DNA from: Flavobacterium nitrogenifigens
GTDB lineage: Bacteria > Bacteroidota > Bacteroidia > Flavobacteriales > Flavobacteriaceae
NCBI RefSeq assembly: GCF_003254565.1
Contig: NZ_QJRI01000159.1
Span: 1 to 64,000, forward strand
Reading direction: 5' to 3'
DNA length: 64,000 nucleotides
The stretch's first letter is position 1. Each line of letters opens with the position of its first letter. This document shows, in pieces, positions 46,564 through 55,076 of the stretch. Below the pieces are notes generated by a model. The model worked only from the letters and a program-made list of their open reading frames with translations, was not told the DNA's origin and did not search any database. A program made the translations under genes and the position numbers.

Positions 46564-47691
46564 TCACGACAGGATAACAAGGTCAACATTTGACAAAGAC
46601 AATTTGTTGAGCAAACGTCTGAAAATTGTTGTAGACAAAATTACTTTAAACAAATTAAAATGCGGTTTTCCGATACACACAGTTGTAATTTGTTTTTGCT
46701 CTACCGTTTTTAAAATAGCATCGGTAATATTTGAATTTTCCAATTTAATAACCTCAGCGCCCAATTGCACAGCGAGTTTAAAGTTATTAATTAAATGTCT
46801 TTGTTTGTCGAGTGCAATTCTGTTACTGCTTTCTTTTGGCGTTTCAACATACAAAACATACCACGATCCGTTGTAATAACTGGCTAATCTTGCTGCTTTT
46901 CTAATAATGATTTTAGCCGTTTTTTCATTACTGCTAATGCAGGCTAAAAGCTTTTCATGTCTTAAAGCATGCAGATTCGGAACTTCACTTTCCACTTTTC
47001 GAACTACCTGACTTGCCACTTCTTTCAAAGCCAATTCACGCAATTGGAGAATTTGTTCCGATTTAAAAAAGTTCGCTAAAGCAGTCGGAATTTTATCTGC
47101 TGTATAAATTTTTCCTTCTTTCAGTCGGGCAATCAAATCTTCTGAAGTCAAATCGATATTTACAACCTCATCGGCCAATCGTAGAACATTATCAGGAATT
47201 CTTTCTTGAACATCGATATTGGTAATCCGTTTTACATCTTCATTTAAACTCTCAATATGTTGAATATTGACAGCCGAAATTACATTAATTCCAGCATCCA
47301 AAATCTCCAGAACATCCTGCCAGCGTTTTTCGTTTTTGCTTCCTTCAATGTTTGTATGCGCCAATTCATCAACGATAACCACTTCTGGTCTAAGGTTGAT
47401 GATTGCCTGAACATCGAGTTCATCGAGTTCTTTTCCTTTATAAAAAATAGTCCGCCTCGGAATTATAGGCAAGCCTGCTAATAATTCATGCGTTTCCTTT
47501 CGCATGTGCGTTTCGATGTAACCAATTTTGACATCGATTCCGTTTTTCAATAACGAATGCGCTTCCTGAAGCATACGAAAAGTCTTGCCCACACCGGCGC
47601 TCATCCCAATGTAGATTTTAAACTTTCCTTTTCGTGATTTCTGAATCAAATCCAGAAAATGCTGTGCGTTATTTTCGTTTTCTTCTTTCAT
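46564..47691 (-). CDS. kdpD: KdpD N-terminal sensor (KdpD plus Usp domains) without kinase
   Basis: A 375-aa protein with only the cytoplasmic sensory half of KdpD. The KdpD domain has Walker A GMSAGVGKT (29-37), then GYIETHMRKETHELLAGL and the Walker B-like VVDELAHTN. A Usp domain follows at about 250-375. The length is under half of an E. coli KdpD (894 aa), and the stop codon is clean, not a frameshift. The kinase is encoded by the next gene. The KdpD domain senses potassium or ATP and the Usp domain may bind nucleotides, as in the proteobacterial protein. Confidence 0.92.
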   Translation of the reverse strand: MKEENENNAQHFLDLIQKSRKGKFKIYIGMSAGVGKTFRMLQEAHSLLKNGIDVKIGYIETHMRKETHELLAGLPIIPRRTIFYKGKELDELDVQAIINLRPEVVIVDELAHTNIEGSKNEKRWQDVLEILDAGINVISAVNIQHIESLNEDVKRITNIDVQERIPDNVLRLADEVVNIDLTSEDLIARLKEGKIYTADKIPTALANFFKSEQILQLRELALKEVASQVVRKVESEVPNLHALRHEKLLACISSNEKTAKIIIRKAARLASYYNGSWYVLYVETPKESSNRIALDKQRHLINNFKLAVQLGAEVIKLENSNITDAILKTVEQKQITTVCIGKPHFNLFKVILSTTIFRRLLNKLSLSNVDLVILS

Positions 47692-47738
47692 ATTTTTTTG
47701 CCACGAAGGCGCTAAGACACTAACCTTTATTTTTTTTA

Positions 47739-47898
47739 GCCACAGATTTCACAGATTAAAAAGATTATTGAATTGCTTTGTGTTGATTTATTTGCCACGA
47801 ATTACACAAATCTCCACGAATTATATTGAATAAAAATTAGTGAAAATTTGTGTAATTCGTGGCGAAAAAAAATCCTTTTAATCTGTGTAATCTGTGGC
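47739..47898. repeat. Nested inverted repeat between porin and kdpD
   Basis: The outer arms are 47739-47766 and 47871-47898 (GCCACAGATTTCACAGATT type; two or three mismatches). The inner arms are 47794-47811 and 47846-47863, perfect over 18 bp (GCCACGAATTACACAAAT). It is the same two-level design as at 42925-43086. Confidence 0.88.
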
Positions 47899-47908
47899 AA
47901 AAATATTT

Positions 47909-49000
47909 CTAGAAACTAATAGCTAATGCTGTCGTCACAAACGTATTTGCATCTGTTGGCTGATTGTTTTTTGTGAAAATTTCATCTTTGCTTGAAAGAT
48001 TTCTTGCTTCAATTCTAAACATAACATTGTCAGTAACTAAGTAATCAAAGTTAGCTGAAAATCCGTAAGTTTTAAATCCGTTTGGAGTTTCAGTTGCGAT
48101 AATTACACCTTTTTCGTCACTATAATATTCTCCTCGTGCAGCCAGCTGAATTTTATCAGTCGGTTTGTATTGAAGAATTAAGACAGGAGAGAACCAAACA
48201 TCATATTTATTACTTCCTTTAGCCGATTGCTGAGAACCAATATCAAAACCAGTTGTTAAGTTTACTTTTTCAGCCACTTTAAATTGTCCATAAAAGTTAT
48301 TAAAGTAACGCCATCTCTTGTCAATATCAGGCTGTTCGTTTCCAATATATGTACTCCAGTTCAAAACAACCCGATCAGATGGTTTGTACGTAACTTGAGT
48401 TCCAAAAGCCGGAGTTTGATTGCCATCAATTTTCTGAATTCTCTGCCAGCCGTTCAAATACATCGCCGCCAAATACCATTTTCCAGAATCAGAAGTATAG
48501 CCAATTTTGACTCCTGCTTCATAATAAGGCGAATTTTCAGCCAAAATGCTTCGGGTCAAAGTCTGACAGTCTTTTCCTATTGCACTTTCAAAACCAATGT
48601 GAGCAGGCATAATCCCAGCATCAATCCATAAATCATGTTTTTGCGAAATCTTCACACCCACATTCGCTTCATAAACATTTTGCAGTAAATCCTGCTCAGC
48701 CGACATATTATATTGCGCATAAGTTCCTGCCATCAAGGCTAAATTCGCTCGGACATTTCCTTTAGAATAATTCACCTTTGCCAAACCTAAATTCAGGTTC
48801 ACTTCATTGGTTCGATTATAATTATAAAAAAAACTCGGTTTTGTATGATTCTCCGGTTTCGCGAAATCATAACTGTAATAAACGTCTACATATCCAGAAA
48901 ACGTAAACGGACTTTTAGATTCTTCTTGTGCGTGTAAATTGCTAAAACCAAAAGCGATTAAAGCAGTAAGTATTATTTTTTTCATTTTTGTGGTATTCAA
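47909..49000 (-). CDS. Outer-membrane porin of the BBP2 type in the kdp operon
   Basis: A 363-aa outer-membrane beta-barrel protein. The signal peptide (MKKIILTALIAFGFSNLHAQ) points to a start at 48985, with MNTT of the 49000 start adding 5 residues. The mature part starts FTFSGYVDVYYSYDF and has alternating barrel strands to a C-terminal ALAISF, an aromatic-ended last strand. This resembles the porins (BBP2 family) that accompany kdp genes in Bacteroidetes. I infer that it admits ions across the outer membrane. Confidence 0.85.
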   Translation of the reverse strand: MNTTKMKKIILTALIAFGFSNLHAQEESKSPFTFSGYVDVYYSYDFAKPENHTKPSFFYNYNRTNEVNLNLGLAKVNYSKGNVRANLALMAGTYAQYNMSAEQDLLQNVYEANVGVKISQKHDLWIDAGIMPAHIGFESAIGKDCQTLTRSILAENSPYYEAGVKIGYTSDSGKWYLAAMYLNGWQRIQKIDGNQTPAFGTQVTYKPSDRVVLNWSTYIGNEQPDIDKRWRYFNNFYGQFKVAEKVNLTTGFDIGSQQSAKGSNKYDVWFSPVLILQYKPTDKIQLAARGEYYSDEKGVIIATETPNGFKTYGFSANFDYLVTDNVMFRIEARNLSSKDEIFTKNNQPTDANTFVTTALAISF

Positions 49001-49422
49001 TTATTTGTTTAGTAGATTTTTTAGGAGCTATTTCCCACTATCCGTTTCAATCTTTTGTGCCGAACCCCGGCACAAAAGGATTTCCACTACTATCGGGGCT
49101 AGGGCATTTGGGGTAAAAAGGCGTTTTCGTTTCCTGCAAGGTTTCCAAAACCTTGTAGGTATTTAATTTTAAGTTTATTGATTCCAATTCTCGCCACAGT
49201 TTGTCATCCTGAGGAACGAAGGATCACACTAGTAGCTCGACAAAGATTGACGATCATGCGGACGGAACTTCTCGTGTGATCCTTCGTTCCTCAGGATGAC
49301 AAACTACACGGATACTTCATGATAATACTTGATGCAGATTTTTCATACCTACAAAGTTTTGAAAACCTTGCAGGAGAAAAACTTAGAATCTCAGTATCTT
49401 AGAACCTTAGCATCTTAAAGCT
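49001..49422. repeat. Complex repeat region between kdpC and the porin
   Basis: Four structured elements lie in 422 bases. (1) A hairpin at 49051-49079, TTTTGTGCCG paired with CGGCACAAAA. (2) Arms 49133-49160 and 49347-49374, 26 of 28 paired, each itself a palindrome (CAAGGTTT-CC-AAACCTTG type). (3) Between them a perfect 32-bp inverted repeat, 49198-49229 with 49274-49305, starting AGTTTGTCATCCTGAGGAAC. (4) A repeat tail of CTTAGA/ACCTTAG words (49381-49417). No gene is present. Confidence 0.9.
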
Positions 49423-49974
49423 TCAGCGAAGCTGATCCAGCGCCACATTCAATTCCAAAACATTTACCGTTTCAGGACCAACAACGGCCGAATTAATTTT
49501 AGATTCTACTAAAGCTTTTACTTTCGCTTCAGCTAAATTTCGCTCTTTAGCAATTCGTTTCACCTGAATCAAAGCGCCTTGCGGAGAAACATTCGGATCT
49601 AAACCGCTTCCTGAAGCTGTAACCATATCAGCAGGAATATCAGATTTTTTCAAGTACGGATGAACCAATAAAAGGGTATCAATTCTTTTTTGAACCAATG
49701 CTAGATATTCAGCATTGCTTGGACCTTTATTGCTTCCGGCACTTCCCGCCGCATTATAATCAACAGCCGAAGGCCTTCCCCAGAAATAATTTGACTTATC
49801 AAACTTCTGTCCGATTTTTTGATAACCAACTATCTTTCCGTTAACCGAGATAGTTTCTCCTTTTCCTTGGTTTGGAGCCATTTGTGCGATTCCGTAAATC
49901 GCTAAAGGATAAATAACTGCGAACAAGATTAATGTAGCGACAGTAAGTTTTATGAGTGAAAATAGATTTTTCAT
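49423..49974 (-). CDS. kdpC: Potassium-transporting ATPase subunit C
   Basis: A 183-aa KdpC, the single-span subunit that helps KdpB and stabilises the KdpFABC potassium pump. It has an N-terminal TM (about 8-28) and the conserved segments YFWGRPSAVDYNAAGSAGSN and SGSGLDPNVSPQGA (spelled without break in the protein at about 65-130). It is complete. It lies 96 bases downstream of kdpB, with a repeat block between. Confidence 0.96.
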   Translation of the reverse strand: MKNLFSLIKLTVATLILFAVIYPLAIYGIAQMAPNQGKGETISVNGKIVGYQKIGQKFDKSNYFWGRPSAVDYNAAGSAGSNKGPSNAEYLALVQKRIDTLLLVHPYLKKSDIPADMVTASGSGLDPNVSPQGALIQVKRIAKERNLAEAKVKALVESKINSAVVGPETVNVLELNVALDQLR

Positions 49975-49990
49975 TTTTTTTATTTTTAGA

Positions 49991-50061
49991 GGTTCTAAGG
50001 AGCTAAGGTTCTAAGGGACTAAGAGAAAAAAACTTAGCGCCTTAGCATCTCAGAACCTTAG
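49991..50061. repeat. Short inverted repeat block between kdpB and kdpC
   Basis: Words of the type CTAAGGTTCT (50003-50012) pair with AGAACCTTAG (50052-50061), and CTAAG (50019-50023) pairs with CTTAG (50033-50037). The pairing is imperfect between these. It fills the 96-base kdpB-kdpC gap. Confidence 0.6.
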
Positions 50062-50070
50062 TAACTTTTT

Positions 50071-52128
50071 TTACATAAAGATTGCAACTATTAAATCAAT
50101 AACTTTGATTCCGATAAAAGGAACAATTAAACCGCCAAGACCATAAATCAAAAGATTACGTTTTAGAATGGCACTTGCCCCAATTGGACGATATTCAACA
50201 CCTTTCAATGCCAGCGGAATCAAAATCGGAATGATAATAGCATTGAAAATTACAGCCGATAAAATGGCGCTTTCAGGACTATGCAAATGCATAATATTCA
50301 AACCTTGAAGCGCAGGAATCGCAGTAATAAAAAGAGCAGGAACAATAGCAAAATATTTCGCAACGTCATTTGCAATTGAAAAAGTGGTTAAAGTACCTCG
50401 AGTCATTAAAAGCTGTTTTCCAATTTCAACAATCTCGATTAATTTCGTTGGGTCATTGTCAAGGTCAACCATATTTCCAGCTTCTTTTGCAGCTTGAGTC
50501 CCGCTGTTCATGGCAACTCCAACATTCGCTTGCGCAAGGGCAGGAGCGTCATTTGTTCCGTCACCCATCATGGCAACTAGGCGTCCTTCGGCTTGTTCTT
50601 TTCTTATGTAATTCATTTTATCCTCAGGCTTAGCTTCGGCAATAAAATCATCCACGCCAGCTTTTTCGGCAATAAATTTCGCAGTAAGCGGATTATCACC
50701 AGTAACCATAACCGTTTTGATTCCCATTCGGCGCAAGCGCTCAAAACGTTCTTTCATTCCGGTTTTAATGATGTCCTGAAGTTCGATAACACCTTGGATT
50801 TCATTATTTTTAATGACTACTAAAGGTGTTCCTCCATTAGAAGAAATTGAAATTACTTGTTGTGCAGTATCTTCAGGAAAAGAATTTCCAGCTTGTTGTG
50901 CAATGTTTTTAGCAGCGTCTTGTGCACCTTTTCGAATGTTTGTTCCGTCTTTTAATACAACTCCAGAAGTTCTGGTTTCGGCAGTAAATTTGATAGTATG
51001 CGAAATATCAGAAGTAGTCTTTAAGAAACTTGCTTTTGTTTCACTCTTCACATCAATCATTTCACTTAACTCTAAAATACTTTTCCCTTCAGGCGTATCA
51101 TCAGCAAGCGAACTCAAAACAGCCGATTTCACGAAATCATCAAAAGAGATTCCTTTTGTTGGATAAAAATTGGTTGCTTTTCTGTTTCCGATTGTGATAG
51201 TTCCTGTTTTATCCAAAAGCAAAACATCAATATCTCCAGCTGTTTCAACTGCTTTACCAGATTTTGTAATTACGTTGGCACGTAAAGCTCTATCCATTCC
51301 CGCAATACCAATTGCAGAAAGCAAACCTCCAATTGTAGTTGGAATTAAACAGACAAACAAAGCAATGAAAGCCGCGATCGTGATGGGTGCGTTGGCATAG
51401 TCGGCAAACGGTTTTAGTGTAACGCACACAATCACGAAAATTAAAGTAAATGCGGCTAATAAAATGGTTAAGGCAATTTCGTTTGGCGTTTTCTGACGGC
51501 TTGCACCTTCAACCAAAGCAATCATTTTATCTAAGAAGCTTTCGCCAGGTTCAGAAGTTACTTTTACTTTAATTTTATCAGATAATACTTTTGTTCCTCC
51601 AGTTACAGAAGATTTATCTCCGCCAGCTTCTCTAATTACAGGAGCACTTTCTCCAGTAATGGCACTTTCGTCGATTGTAGCCAAACCTTCGATAATTTCA
51701 CCATCGGCAGCAATTAAATCGCCAGCTTCGCAAACGAAAATATCGTCTTTTTTTAATGCTGAAGAACTGATATTTCTGATTTCTCCGTTTGGAAGAATCT
51801 GTCTTGCAGGAGTCTCTTCACGGGTTTTTCTTAAACTGTCAGCTTGTGCTTTTCCTCTTGCTTCGGCAATAGCTTCAGCGAAATTGGCAAATAAAAGCGT
51901 TGCCAGTAAAATTAAAAATACAATTAGGTTATAAGTAAAACTTCCTTGGTCATTTGCGCCCATTAAGATCGAAACGCAGACAGCAAACATAATGGCTGTT
52001 CCAATTTCTACGGTAAACATTACCGGATTTTTGATCATCATTTTTGGGTTCAGCTTGACAAAAGATTGCACTAAGGCTTCTTTTACCTGTTTGCTTTCAA
52101 ACAATGATGTGGATTTATTAGTTGTCAT
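50071..52128 (-). CDS. kdpB: Potassium-transporting ATPase subunit B
   Basis: The 685-aa P-type ATPase that drives K+ uptake in the KdpFABC complex of the inner membrane. The phosphorylated Asp is D306 (LLDKTGTIT), the TGES-type loop is at 154-161 (ESAITGES), and the hinge [15 protein letters not shown] is intact. The length matches the family (682 in E. coli). It follows kdpA by 193 bases, which hold a nested inverted repeat (52153-52295), and precedes kdpC. Confidence 0.97.
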   Translation of the reverse strand: MTTNKSTSLFESKQVKEALVQSFVKLNPKMMIKNPVMFTVEIGTAIMFAVCVSILMGANDQGSFTYNLIVFLILLATLLFANFAEAIAEARGKAQADSLRKTREETPARQILPNGEIRNISSSALKKDDIFVCEAGDLIAADGEIIEGLATIDESAITGESAPVIREAGGDKSSVTGGTKVLSDKIKVKVTSEPGESFLDKMIALVEGASRQKTPNEIALTILLAAFTLIFVIVCVTLKPFADYANAPITIAAFIALFVCLIPTTIGGLLSAIGIAGMDRALRANVITKSGKAVETAGDIDVLLLDKTGTITIGNRKATNFYPTKGISFDDFVKSAVLSSLADDTPEGKSILELSEMIDVKSETKASFLKTTSDISHTIKFTAETRTSGVVLKDGTNIRKGAQDAAKNIAQQAGNSFPEDTAQQVISISSNGGTPLVVIKNNEIQGVIELQDIIKTGMKERFERLRRMGIKTVMVTGDNPLTAKFIAEKAGVDDFIAEAKPEDKMNYIRKEQAEGRLVAMMGDGTNDAPALAQANVGVAMNSGTQAAKEAGNMVDLDNDPTKLIEIVEIGKQLLMTRGTLTTFSIANDVAKYFAIVPALFITAIPALQGLNIMHLHSPESAILSAVIFNAIIIPILIPLALKGVEYRPIGASAILKRNLLIYGLGGLIVPFIGIKVIDLIVAIFM

Positions 52129-52152
52129 TTCTTTATATTATTTAGTTGGCTT

Positions 52153-52295
52153 TTTTAAACACATAGAAACATAGATTTTACTTTGTGGTAAAGGCGTTTC
52201 ACTTGCATCAACACACATAGCTATGTGTTAGAAACTAGTTTCTTTTGATTTTCTTTTTTAGGTAAAGAAAAGACTATGTTTCTATGTGTTTAAAA
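52153..52295. repeat. Nested inverted repeat between kdpA and kdpB
   Basis: The outer arms 52153-52174 and 52274-52295 are perfect over 22 bp (TTTAAACACATAGAAACATAG core). Between them a perfect 16-bp palindrome ACACATAGCTATGTGT lies at 52213-52228. Confidence 0.9.
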
Positions 52296-52321
52296 TATTT
52301 TCAGCATTGAAAAATGAGTTA

Positions 52322-54043
52322 TTATTTTAGTGTAAAGAATTCTGCCAATGGGCCTAAAGCCAACGCTGGAAAGAAAGATAAAGCCGCAATAATGGCAATC
52401 ACAGCAAAAGTCATAATTCCGAAAATTGAGGTATCAGTCTTTAAAGTTCCTGCACTCTCTGGAATGTATTTTTTACCTGCCAATAAACCTGCAATTGCCA
52501 ATGGACCAATGATTGGAATAAAACGGCTTAGCAGTAATACAATTCCTGTAGTGATATTCCAGAACGGATTATTATCTCCCAATCCTTCAAAACCAGAACC
52601 ATTATTGGCAGCGCTCGAAGTATATTCGTATAACATTTCAGAGAATCCGTGATTTCCGGGATTGTTTAACCAGCCTGTTGCGTTTCCGCTAAACCAATAA
52701 CCCATTGCAGTATCATGCGCAGCAAAATAAGATGCTAAAGCAGTTCCCGCTAATATTAATAATGGGTGAAGAATGGCGATAAAAGCAGCAATTTTAACTT
52801 CTCGCGCTTCGATTTTCTTTCCTAAAAACTCTGGTGTTCGACCAACCATTAATCCGGAGATAAATACGGCTAGTATTATGAAAATATAGTAGTTTAGAAT
52901 ACCAACACCGCATCCGCCGTAAAAGGCATTTACCATCATAGATAATAATTGCATAGCGCCAGAAACCGGCATTGAACTATCGTGCATACTGTTTACAGAA
53001 CCTGTAGAAATTACCGTTGTTGCAATACTCCAGAAACCTGAAATTGCTGGGCCAAACCGAACTTCTTTTCCTTCCATCGCTCCAGTTGTCTGTGCGATTC
53101 CCATTTTTTCGATAGCAGGATTTCCGTTGATCTCACTCATAACGGTTGGAACAACCAAGAGTAAAAATCCAACGGTCATGACACCAAAAATAATGTAAGA
53201 GAATTTTCTTTTGTTTAAGAAAAATCCAAGTGCAAAAATCATCGCAAACGGAATAATCATTTGCGCCCAAAGTTCAACTGCGTTTGTAAAGTAAGTTGGA
53301 TTTTCTAATGGATGAGTAGAATTAGCTCCAAAGAATCCACCGCCGTTTGTACCAATATGTTTAATGGCAATAAAAGCAGCAGCTGGTCCGCGAGAAACCT
53401 CAACCGGATCACCTTGTAAAGTTGTAATAGCGTCTTTTCCTTCAAAAGTCATTGGAGTTCCGCTAAAAACTAATGCGATAGCTACAATTGCTGAAAGCGG
53501 TAATAAAATACGAGTACAGCTTTTTACGAAATAATTGTAGAAATTCCCCAGTTTGTCAGTAGTTCTCTCTTTCATTGCAGTAAAAACCATTGCAGCAGCA
53601 GCGATTCCAACACCAGCTGAAACAAATTGTAAAAACATCAAAACCATTTGCGATAGATACGAAACACCGCTTTCGCCAGAATAATGCTGTAAGTTGCAGT
53701 TAACAACAAATGAAATAGTGGTGTTAAATGCCAAATCAGGCGACATCGATGGATTATTATCTGGATTTAGTGGTAAAGAACCCTGAAAAAGCAGAACAAA
53801 AAAGCAAAGAAAAAACCAAACCATATTGATGCTTAAAAGTGCTTTTAAGTGCTGTTTCCAGTTCATTTCCTCGGCTGGATTGATACCGCTAATTTTAAAA
53901 ATAAGTTTTTCAATTGGATTGAAAATTGGGTCAAGAAGTGTTTTATTTCCCAAGAAAACTTTAGCAATATATTTCCCTACCGGAATAGCTAAAATAATGG
54001 TAAGGATAAAAATACCTATGACACCTAGTATTTCTGTGTTCAT
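52322..54043 (-). CDS. kdpA: Potassium-transporting ATPase subunit A
   Basis: A 573-aa KdpA, the potassium-binding channel-like subunit with about ten membrane spans. Pore-loop segments such as NGGGFFGANSTHPLENPTYF, SFVVNCNLQHYSGESGVSYL and ANNGSGFEGLGDNNPFWN, each in one of the channel repeats, are intact. It starts MNTEILGVIGIFILTIILAIPVG. It is preceded by three micro-ORFs, including KdpF. Confidence 0.96.
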   Translation of the reverse strand: MNTEILGVIGIFILTIILAIPVGKYIAKVFLGNKTLLDPIFNPIEKLIFKISGINPAEEMNWKQHLKALLSINMVWFFLCFFVLLFQGSLPLNPDNNPSMSPDLAFNTTISFVVNCNLQHYSGESGVSYLSQMVLMFLQFVSAGVGIAAAAMVFTAMKERTTDKLGNFYNYFVKSCTRILLPLSAIVAIALVFSGTPMTFEGKDAITTLQGDPVEVSRGPAAAFIAIKHIGTNGGGFFGANSTHPLENPTYFTNAVELWAQMIIPFAMIFALGFFLNKRKFSYIIFGVMTVGFLLLVVPTVMSEINGNPAIEKMGIAQTTGAMEGKEVRFGPAISGFWSIATTVISTGSVNSMHDSSMPVSGAMQLLSMMVNAFYGGCGVGILNYYIFIILAVFISGLMVGRTPEFLGKKIEAREVKIAAFIAILHPLLILAGTALASYFAAHDTAMGYWFSGNATGWLNNPGNHGFSEMLYEYTSSAANNGSGFEGLGDNNPFWNITTGIVLLLSRFIPIIGPLAIAGLLAGKKYIPESAGTLKTDTSIFGIMTFAVIAIIAALSFFPALALGPLAEFFTLK

Positions 54044-54079
54044 ATTTTATTTGTTAGAAATTATTTAATTTTTAGAATT

Positions 54080-54175
54080 TTATAAAAACAGGATAAGTAC
54101 AATAAAGGCTAATGTCCAGACAGCACATACATATAATAGAGGTGTCTTTTTATTTTTATAATTTGACTTTTTCAT
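54080..54175 (-). CDS. 31-aa single-span micro-protein between kdpF and kdpA
   Basis: This 31-aa frame starts with ATG at 54175-54173 and ends with TAA at 54080. A basic start (MKKSNYKNKK) is followed by one transmembrane helix (about 13-31, LLYVCAVWTLAFIVLILFL). It begins 2 bases after the kdpF stop codon and ends 36 bases before kdpA. The tight packing and the positive-inside charge pattern suggest a real membrane peptide, possibly a KdpFABC accessory. I know no family for it. Confidence 0.55.
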   Translation of the reverse strand: MKKSNYKNKKTPLLYVCAVWTLAFIVLILFL

Positions 54176-54177
54176 TT

Positions 54178-54255
54178 TTAGAATTTTTCAGGTTTGATTA
54201 AGACATAAATCAGATACAAGAAAACGGCGATTGAGATAATAAATAGTGCGGTCAT
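54178..54255 (-). CDS. kdpF: KdpF
   Basis: A 25-aa single-span peptide, MTALFIISIAVFLYLIYVLI followed by KPEKF. This is the KdpF pattern (E. coli KdpF ends ...YLVYALINAEAF), which stabilises the KdpABC complex. It is 3 bases downstream of the 27-aa frame and 2 bases before the 31-aa frame. It is usually missed by gene callers because of its size. Confidence 0.85.
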   Translation of the reverse strand: MTALFIISIAVFLYLIYVLIKPEKF

Positions 54256-54258
54256 GAT

Positions 54259-54342
54259 TTAGATTTTTTCAAAAAATTCAACAGACAAAAAGCAAATGGC
54301 AAACAGCACAACGGCCAGCCCAAGTAAAAGAAAAGTGATCAT
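54259..54342 (-). CDS. 27-aa single-span micro-protein upstream of kdpF
   Basis: A 27-aa frame, MITFLLLGLAVVLFAICFLS followed by VEFFEKI. It has one transmembrane helix and a charged C-terminus like KdpF (a similar ...EKI end). It ends 3 bases before the kdpF start codon, so translation is probably coupled. It may be a second KdpF-like subunit. Confidence 0.6.
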   Translation of the reverse strand: MITFLLLGLAVVLFAICFLSVEFFEKI

Positions 54343-54362
54343 AGGGATTATTTTAGATTTTA

Positions 54363-54380
54363 GTCCCGAAGCCTCGGGAC
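54363..54380. other. Small hairpin upstream of the micro-ORFs
   Basis: GTCCCGA (54363-54369) pairs with TCGGGAC (54374-54380) around AGCC. It lies between the 93-aa gene and the first micro-ORF and has no T run on the minus strand. Confidence 0.5.
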
Positions 54381-54438
54381 AGATTTTAGATTTTTTGAAG
54401 TCGATTAAACAATTAAACAGTTAAACGATTCAACATAT

Positions 54439-54720
54439 TTATACGCCAGAGGCATTAACCTGCTTGATATATTCTGCTTTAAGCGTTTGAGGGAAAAGGT
54501 GAGAAATATTGCAGTGACGCATTTCCATAAAAGACGAAACTGAAAAAACATATACATTAGAAATGGCATTTTTGGTTTCGATACTTCCGTTTATAAATAA
54601 CCGTTCAGCAAGCGCTAAGCATTTTTTTGCTCGAACGATATTACCACAGATAATATTTTTTTTAGTAATCTCAGCAAATCGTTCTGCTTGTTTGTAGATT
54701 GAGGTAACTTGATTTTTCAT
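54439..54720 (-). CDS. Hypothetical 93-aa protein, first gene of the kdp transcript
   Basis: A small helical protein with no recognised motif. The segment FAEITKKNIICGNIVRAKKCLALAERLF suggests a TPR-like or helical-repeat fold, consistent with the DUF7674 type sometimes seen beside kdp genes; I am not certain. It has two Cys (near residues 25 and 34). It is the first gene after the sigma54-like site and terminator, so it probably belongs to the kdp unit. Confidence 0.6.
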   Translation of the reverse strand: MKNQVTSIYKQAERFAEITKKNIICGNIVRAKKCLALAERLFINGSIETKNAISNVYVFSVSSFMEMRHCNISHLFPQTLKAEYIKQVNASGV

Positions 54721-54810
54721 TTGGAATGAATTTTTAATGTTCTCTCTCCTTATGCCAAAAGATGTTCCGAAAAAATCAGGTTGTGTGTAAAGTGTTGTGA
54801 ATAAAAGGGA

Positions 54811-54826
54811 TGTAGTTTTGTGCCAA
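54811..54826 (-). promoter_or_regulatory. Candidate sigma54 promoter of the kdp operon
   Basis: The minus strand reads TTGGCACAAAACTACA (54826 to 54811). The -24 element TTGGCAC is perfect; the -12 element (TACAT) matches TTGCW poorly. It lies directly downstream of the regulator's terminator and about 90 bases before the first gene. It fits an NtrC-type activator with GAFTGA, but the -12 mismatch keeps confidence low. Confidence 0.4.
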
Positions 54827-54837
54827 AAAATAGGTAT

Positions 54838-54867
54838 AAAAAAAGCCTATCATTTTGATAAGCTTTT
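54838..54867 (-). terminator. Terminator after the NtrC-type regulator gene
   Basis: The stem AAAAGCCTATC (54841-54851) pairs with GATAAGCTTTT (54857-54867), one G.T pair, loop ATTTT. On the minus strand a run of seven Ts follows. It makes the regulator a separate unit from the kdp genes. Confidence 0.82.
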
Positions 54868-54885
54868 CTCGTTTTGATATGTTAT

Positions 54886-55055
54886 TTTGAAGCTTCGGAG
54901 AAGCGGTATATTTATAGAAAATGATGTATTCACATTTACAAGAGCCCCAGCGGGGTGACATGTTTTTTAGATTGTGTCGGTGTCGCTCCGCTGGAGCTTT
55001 CAATCAATGTGGCTAAAAATATTCTATAAATATACCGCTTCTCCGAAGCTTTGAA
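54886..55055. repeat. MITE/REP-like inverted repeat element
   Basis: The arms 54890-54919 and 55022-55051 are perfect over 30 bp (AAGCTTCGGAGAAGCGGTAT start). Between them a second imperfect inverted repeat (15 of 19 paired) is centred on CCAGCGG words. No transposase gene is present. It lies between the regulator stop codon and its terminator. Confidence 0.88.
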
Positions 55056-55076
55056 ATTGCCATTGGAATTTGGAAT

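Noticed and set aside
46564..47691. Frameshift or truncation of a full-length KdpD
   Set aside because: The kinase gene is 232 bases away with its own TM, HAMP and PAS domains, and the KdpD frame ends cleanly after the Usp domain. Two genes, not one broken gene.
54776..55003. Open frame of 75 aa on the minus strand (MKAPAERHRHNLKN...)
   Set aside because: It lies inside the inverted-repeat element and the terminator of the regulator gene. It is a by-product of the repeat.
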